Positions 61,932-64,000 of a stretch of 64,000 nucleotides of DNA are shown here, in pieces. The DNA lies in the NCBI GenBank assembly GCA_903927185.1, contig CAIYLW010000042.1:1-64000 (forward strand). Reading direction: 5' to 3'. The position numbers and the translations under genes are program-made. Under the pieces are notes generated by a model that made no database searches, had not been told where the DNA came from, and was given only the letters and a program-made list of their open reading frames with translations. Numbering within the stretch: the first letter of the stretch is position 1; each line of letters starts with the position of its first letter. Origin of the DNA: an uncultured Bacteroidota bacterium. Lineage in GTDB: Bacteria > Bacteroidota > Bacteroidia > Chitinophagales > Chitinophagaceae.

Positions 61932-63236
61932 ATGAAGAAACTATTGTTATTTGTTTGTTGCATCTCTGCACTAAATGGGTTCGCCCAACAAAAAATGTCT
62001 TTGACCGAGGTAATAAACGTAGCCCTTAAAAATAGTTATGATATTCAATTGGCACAAAACAGTATTGAGATCAGTACTGTGAGTAATAGTTATGGATTTG
62101 CTGGAGGACTGCCCGTGGTAACTGGTACTGCAACAGATAATGAACAAGTTACTAGCATCAATCAAAAATATGCCGACCCTACCCGTAATACCGTTAAGGA
62201 TAATGTAGGAACAAATAACTTAGCAGTAGGTGTTACAGGAAGTATCCTTTTATATAATGGCTTGAGGGTAAATGCTACCAAAAGAAGGCTTGAAGAACTC
62301 CTCCAACAAAATCAACAATTGCTTTCTGCACAAATTCAGAATACAATAGCCGGCGTATTATCTAAATACTATGATGTTGTTCGTCAGCAATATTTATTAA
62401 GAACGATTGATAGAACCATTGAAGTTTCTAAAGAAAAACTGCAGATTCTGGAAGTTCGCAAACAAGTAGGTGTTGCAAATAATGCAGATATTTTTCAAGC
62501 TCAATTAGATTTGAATGCCAATCTGCAATTAAAAGAATCTCAATATTTAACCATAGATCAAGCAAAAACAGATTTATTGCATCTGATTTTTTTAAAGCCA
62601 GCTGATCAAAAAATTACTATTGAAGACACTATCATCATTGATAAATCTATCAGTCTTGATTCTGTTCGTAACCATTTAAGTACCAACCCTGCTGTTATTG
62701 CAGCTCAGCAACAGGTTCACATTAACGAACTGATTGAAAAAGAAACTGCCGCTGCACGTTATCCAAGTCTTCGTGCTTCAACTGGATATAACTTAACTAG
62801 CGCAAAAAGCGCAGCGGGATTCTCATTGTTGAACCAGAGTTATGGTCCTTTTGTTGGAATCAATCTTTCTGTTCCAATCTACAATGGTTCTATTTCAAAA
62901 AAGCAACAACAGATAGCTGAAATTAATACGAAGAGTGCAAGAACAAACTTCGATTATTTATTGCTCAATTATGAGACCGATGCGGTTAGAACTTATCAGG
63001 CTTATAGTAACTCGCTAAGTCAATTAAAAATGGAATCCGAAAATTTGAAATTGTCACAGCAATTACTAGAATTAATCTCTAAAAAATTCGAATTGGGTCA
63101 GGCTACTATTATAGACGTAAAGCAAGCACAGCAGAGCTTTGAGAATGCATCTTACCGGTTAATTAATTTAACTTATACTGCAAAAATTGCTGAGGTAGAA
63201 TTGAAAAGATTAGAGAACATACTAAGTGTTAAATAA
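61932..63236 (+). CDS. TolC family outer-membrane efflux protein
   Basis: About 434 residues from MKKLLLFVCCISALNGFAQQ, a clean signal peptide; the track start lies upstream of the -7 box. Two outer-membrane-efflux repeats are visible (about 25-215 and 235-430), each with long amphipathic helices (RRLEELLQQNQQLLSAQIQN; LLELISKKFELGQATIIDVK). It would form the outer-membrane/periplasmic tunnel of a tripartite efflux or type I export system. No adaptor or pump gene is downstream; the next gene encodes an unrelated MG2-like protein. Confidence 0.9.
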   Translation: MKKLLLFVCCISALNGFAQQKMSLTEVINVALKNSYDIQLAQNSIEISTVSNSYGFAGGLPVVTGTATDNEQVTSINQKYADPTRNTVKDNVGTNNLAVGVTGSILLYNGLRVNATKRRLEELLQQNQQLLSAQIQNTIAGVLSKYYDVVRQQYLLRTIDRTIEVSKEKLQILEVRKQVGVANNADIFQAQLDLNANLQLKESQYLTIDQAKTDLLHLIFLKPADQKITIEDTIIIDKSISLDSVRNHLSTNPAVIAAQQQVHINELIEKETAAARYPSLRASTGYNLTSAKSAAGFSLLNQSYGPFVGINLSVPIYNGSISKKQQQIAEINTKSARTNFDYLLLNYETDAVRTYQAYSNSLSQLKMESENLKLSQQLLELISKKFELGQATIIDVKQAQQSFENASYRLINLTYTAKIAEVELKRLENILSVK

Positions 63237-63317
63237 TAGTTTATAGTTGTACTATTTTTCTCGGTTATTATTGTATATAAAATAAAATTCCTATATTTTA
63301 TGTACAATAAATAGAAT

Positions 63318-64000
63318 ATGAGAAAAATTAAATTAGTAGGTGTTTTTATTTTTGTGCTTTTTATAAATATTACAGCAAAAGCACAAAATATTGATTCCTG
63401 CTTAGCCAATTTCTACGAAAAATCTCCATTCGAAAAAGTATATATTCAGTTTGATAATACTAGATATACTGCAGGAAAAACTATTTGGTTTAAAGCCTAT
63501 CTTCAGACGGGTAACGAGCCTTCCAGTATTTCAAAGAATTTTTATATAGATTGGTATGATGATCATGGAAAATTAATTAACGCTACTGTTAGCCCTATTT
63601 TAAATGGTAGTTCTTCTGGTTCCTATTTAATACCTGAAAAATATACTGGCTCATCCATTCAAGCTATAGCCTATACCAAATGGATGCGCAATTTCGATTC
63701 AGCATACTTTTTTAAGAAAAATTTTCAAATTATATCCAATACAACTAAAATTGAAAAAGTAGCTGCGGATTTTTCAGAAATCTCAGTACAATTCTTACCC
63801 GAATCTGGTATTAGTATTTTAAATAAACAAAATGTAATTGCCTTCAAAGCTGTAAACCAAGTTGGTTTTCCTGAAGTAATTAAAGGCTATATCAAAAATA
63901 AAGAAGGTGATACCATCAGTTCCTTTCAATCCATTCACGATGGAATGGGTAAGTTTTATTATACCCCTTTTTCAGATGAAACATATATAGCAGAATGGAA
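63318..64000 (+). CDS. Exported MG2-like protein, truncated by the window edge
   Basis: The frame is open from ATG 63318 to the window end (227 codons), so the track omitted it. The signal peptide (MRKIKLVGVFIFVLFINITA then KAQ) precedes FEKVYIQFDNTRYTAGKTIW, the macroglobulin MG2-like module seen in large Bacteroidota proteins that often continue into carboxypeptidase-regulatory and TonB-dependent-receptor plug domains. More beta-rich Ig-like sequence follows (about 125-227). Without the 3' part I cannot say whether a plug or barrel is present. Role unknown; probably envelope. Confidence 0.75.
   Translation, partial: MRKIKLVGVFIFVLFINITAKAQNIDSCLANFYEKSPFEKVYIQFDNTRYTAGKTIWFKAYLQTGNEPSSISKNFYIDWYDDHGKLINATVSPILNGSSSGSYLIPEKYTGSSIQAIAYTKWMRNFDSAYFFKKNFQIISNTTKIEKVAADFSEISVQFLPESGISILNKQNVIAFKAVNQVGFPEVIKGYIKNKEGDTISSFQSIHDGMGKFYYTPFSDETYIAEW

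Noticed and set aside
1-64000. tRNA, rRNA, CRISPR array, insertion sequence or prophage
   Set aside because: I looked for cloverleaf-like arms, regularly spaced direct repeats, transposase/integrase motifs and phage structural genes and saw none. A tRNA scan would settle the first.

Overview
The window comes from a low-GC member of the Bacteroidota, most likely family Chitinophagaceae. The evidence is a SusC/SusD pair with an ECF sigma/FecR switch, a large protein ending in a CHU_C (type IX secretion, type B) sorting domain, DUF4290, DUF5916 and ASPIC/UnbV proteins, near-absence of Shine-Dalgarno sequences, and repeated upstream boxes of the Bacteroidota -7 type (TAnnTTTG, often TAnnTTCG here). 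It looks like ordinary chromosome. I saw no rRNA, tRNA, CRISPR array, insertion sequence or prophage gene.

Layout. 1-5 kb: a gluconate-dehydrogenase-like pair (subunit 3 plus GMC oxidoreductase) and a DUF5916/CBM9-like protein. 5-11 kb (minus): a penicillin-acylase-family Ntn hydrolase, a crotonase plus PaaZ (CoA-dependent aromatic catabolism), and adenylate kinase. 11-18 kb: msrB, then two very large divergent paralogous BNR/sortilin-like exported proteins. 18-24.5 kb (mostly plus): a PLP aminotransferase, an exported unknown, a 44-residue lipoprotein absent from the ORF track, a MurG-like glycosyltransferase, an EamA exporter, SixA-like phosphatase and MnmH/SelU. 24.6-28.2 kb (minus): a 5-oxoprolinase operon pxpB-pxpC-pxpA with an NRAMP-fold permease.

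28.3-44.1 kb (minus) is the accessory centrepiece, a polysaccharide utilisation locus. In transcription order it holds an ECF sigma factor, FecR anti-sigma, SusC with an STN signalling domain, SusD, a LamG lipoprotein, a terminator, a seven-haem cytochrome c lipoprotein, an FG-GAP/ASPIC lipoprotein, a GH144-like glucanase and a GH30 glucanase. The glycosidases point to a beta-glucan (beta-1,2 and/or beta-1,6), and the redox pair inside the locus is unusual. 44.3-51.1 kb: an orphan ABC ATPase, a PQQ dehydrogenase with a built-in haem domain, and a large IgGFc-binding-like/PKD surface protein.

51.1-64 kb is mainly housekeeping: murA (active-site Cys replaced by Asp), DUF4290, pheS, a fatty-acid desaturase, recO, an amidohydrolase, rplM-rpsI-rpsB-tsf, pyrH, a TolC-family protein and a truncated MG2-like protein at the window edge. 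Intergenic gaps here carry palindromic or AT-rich repeats that look dispersed.

Several track starts lie upstream of a clear -7 box, so I moved those starts downstream. In at least four genes the box ends only 4-5 nt before the start codon, which predicts leaderless or nearly leaderless mRNAs. The window shows no unmistakably new defence or mobile system. The most distinctive candidates are the cytochrome/ASPIC pair inside the glycan locus, the leaderless promoter pattern, the RG-rich tail on ribosomal protein uS2, and the small unlisted lipoprotein.
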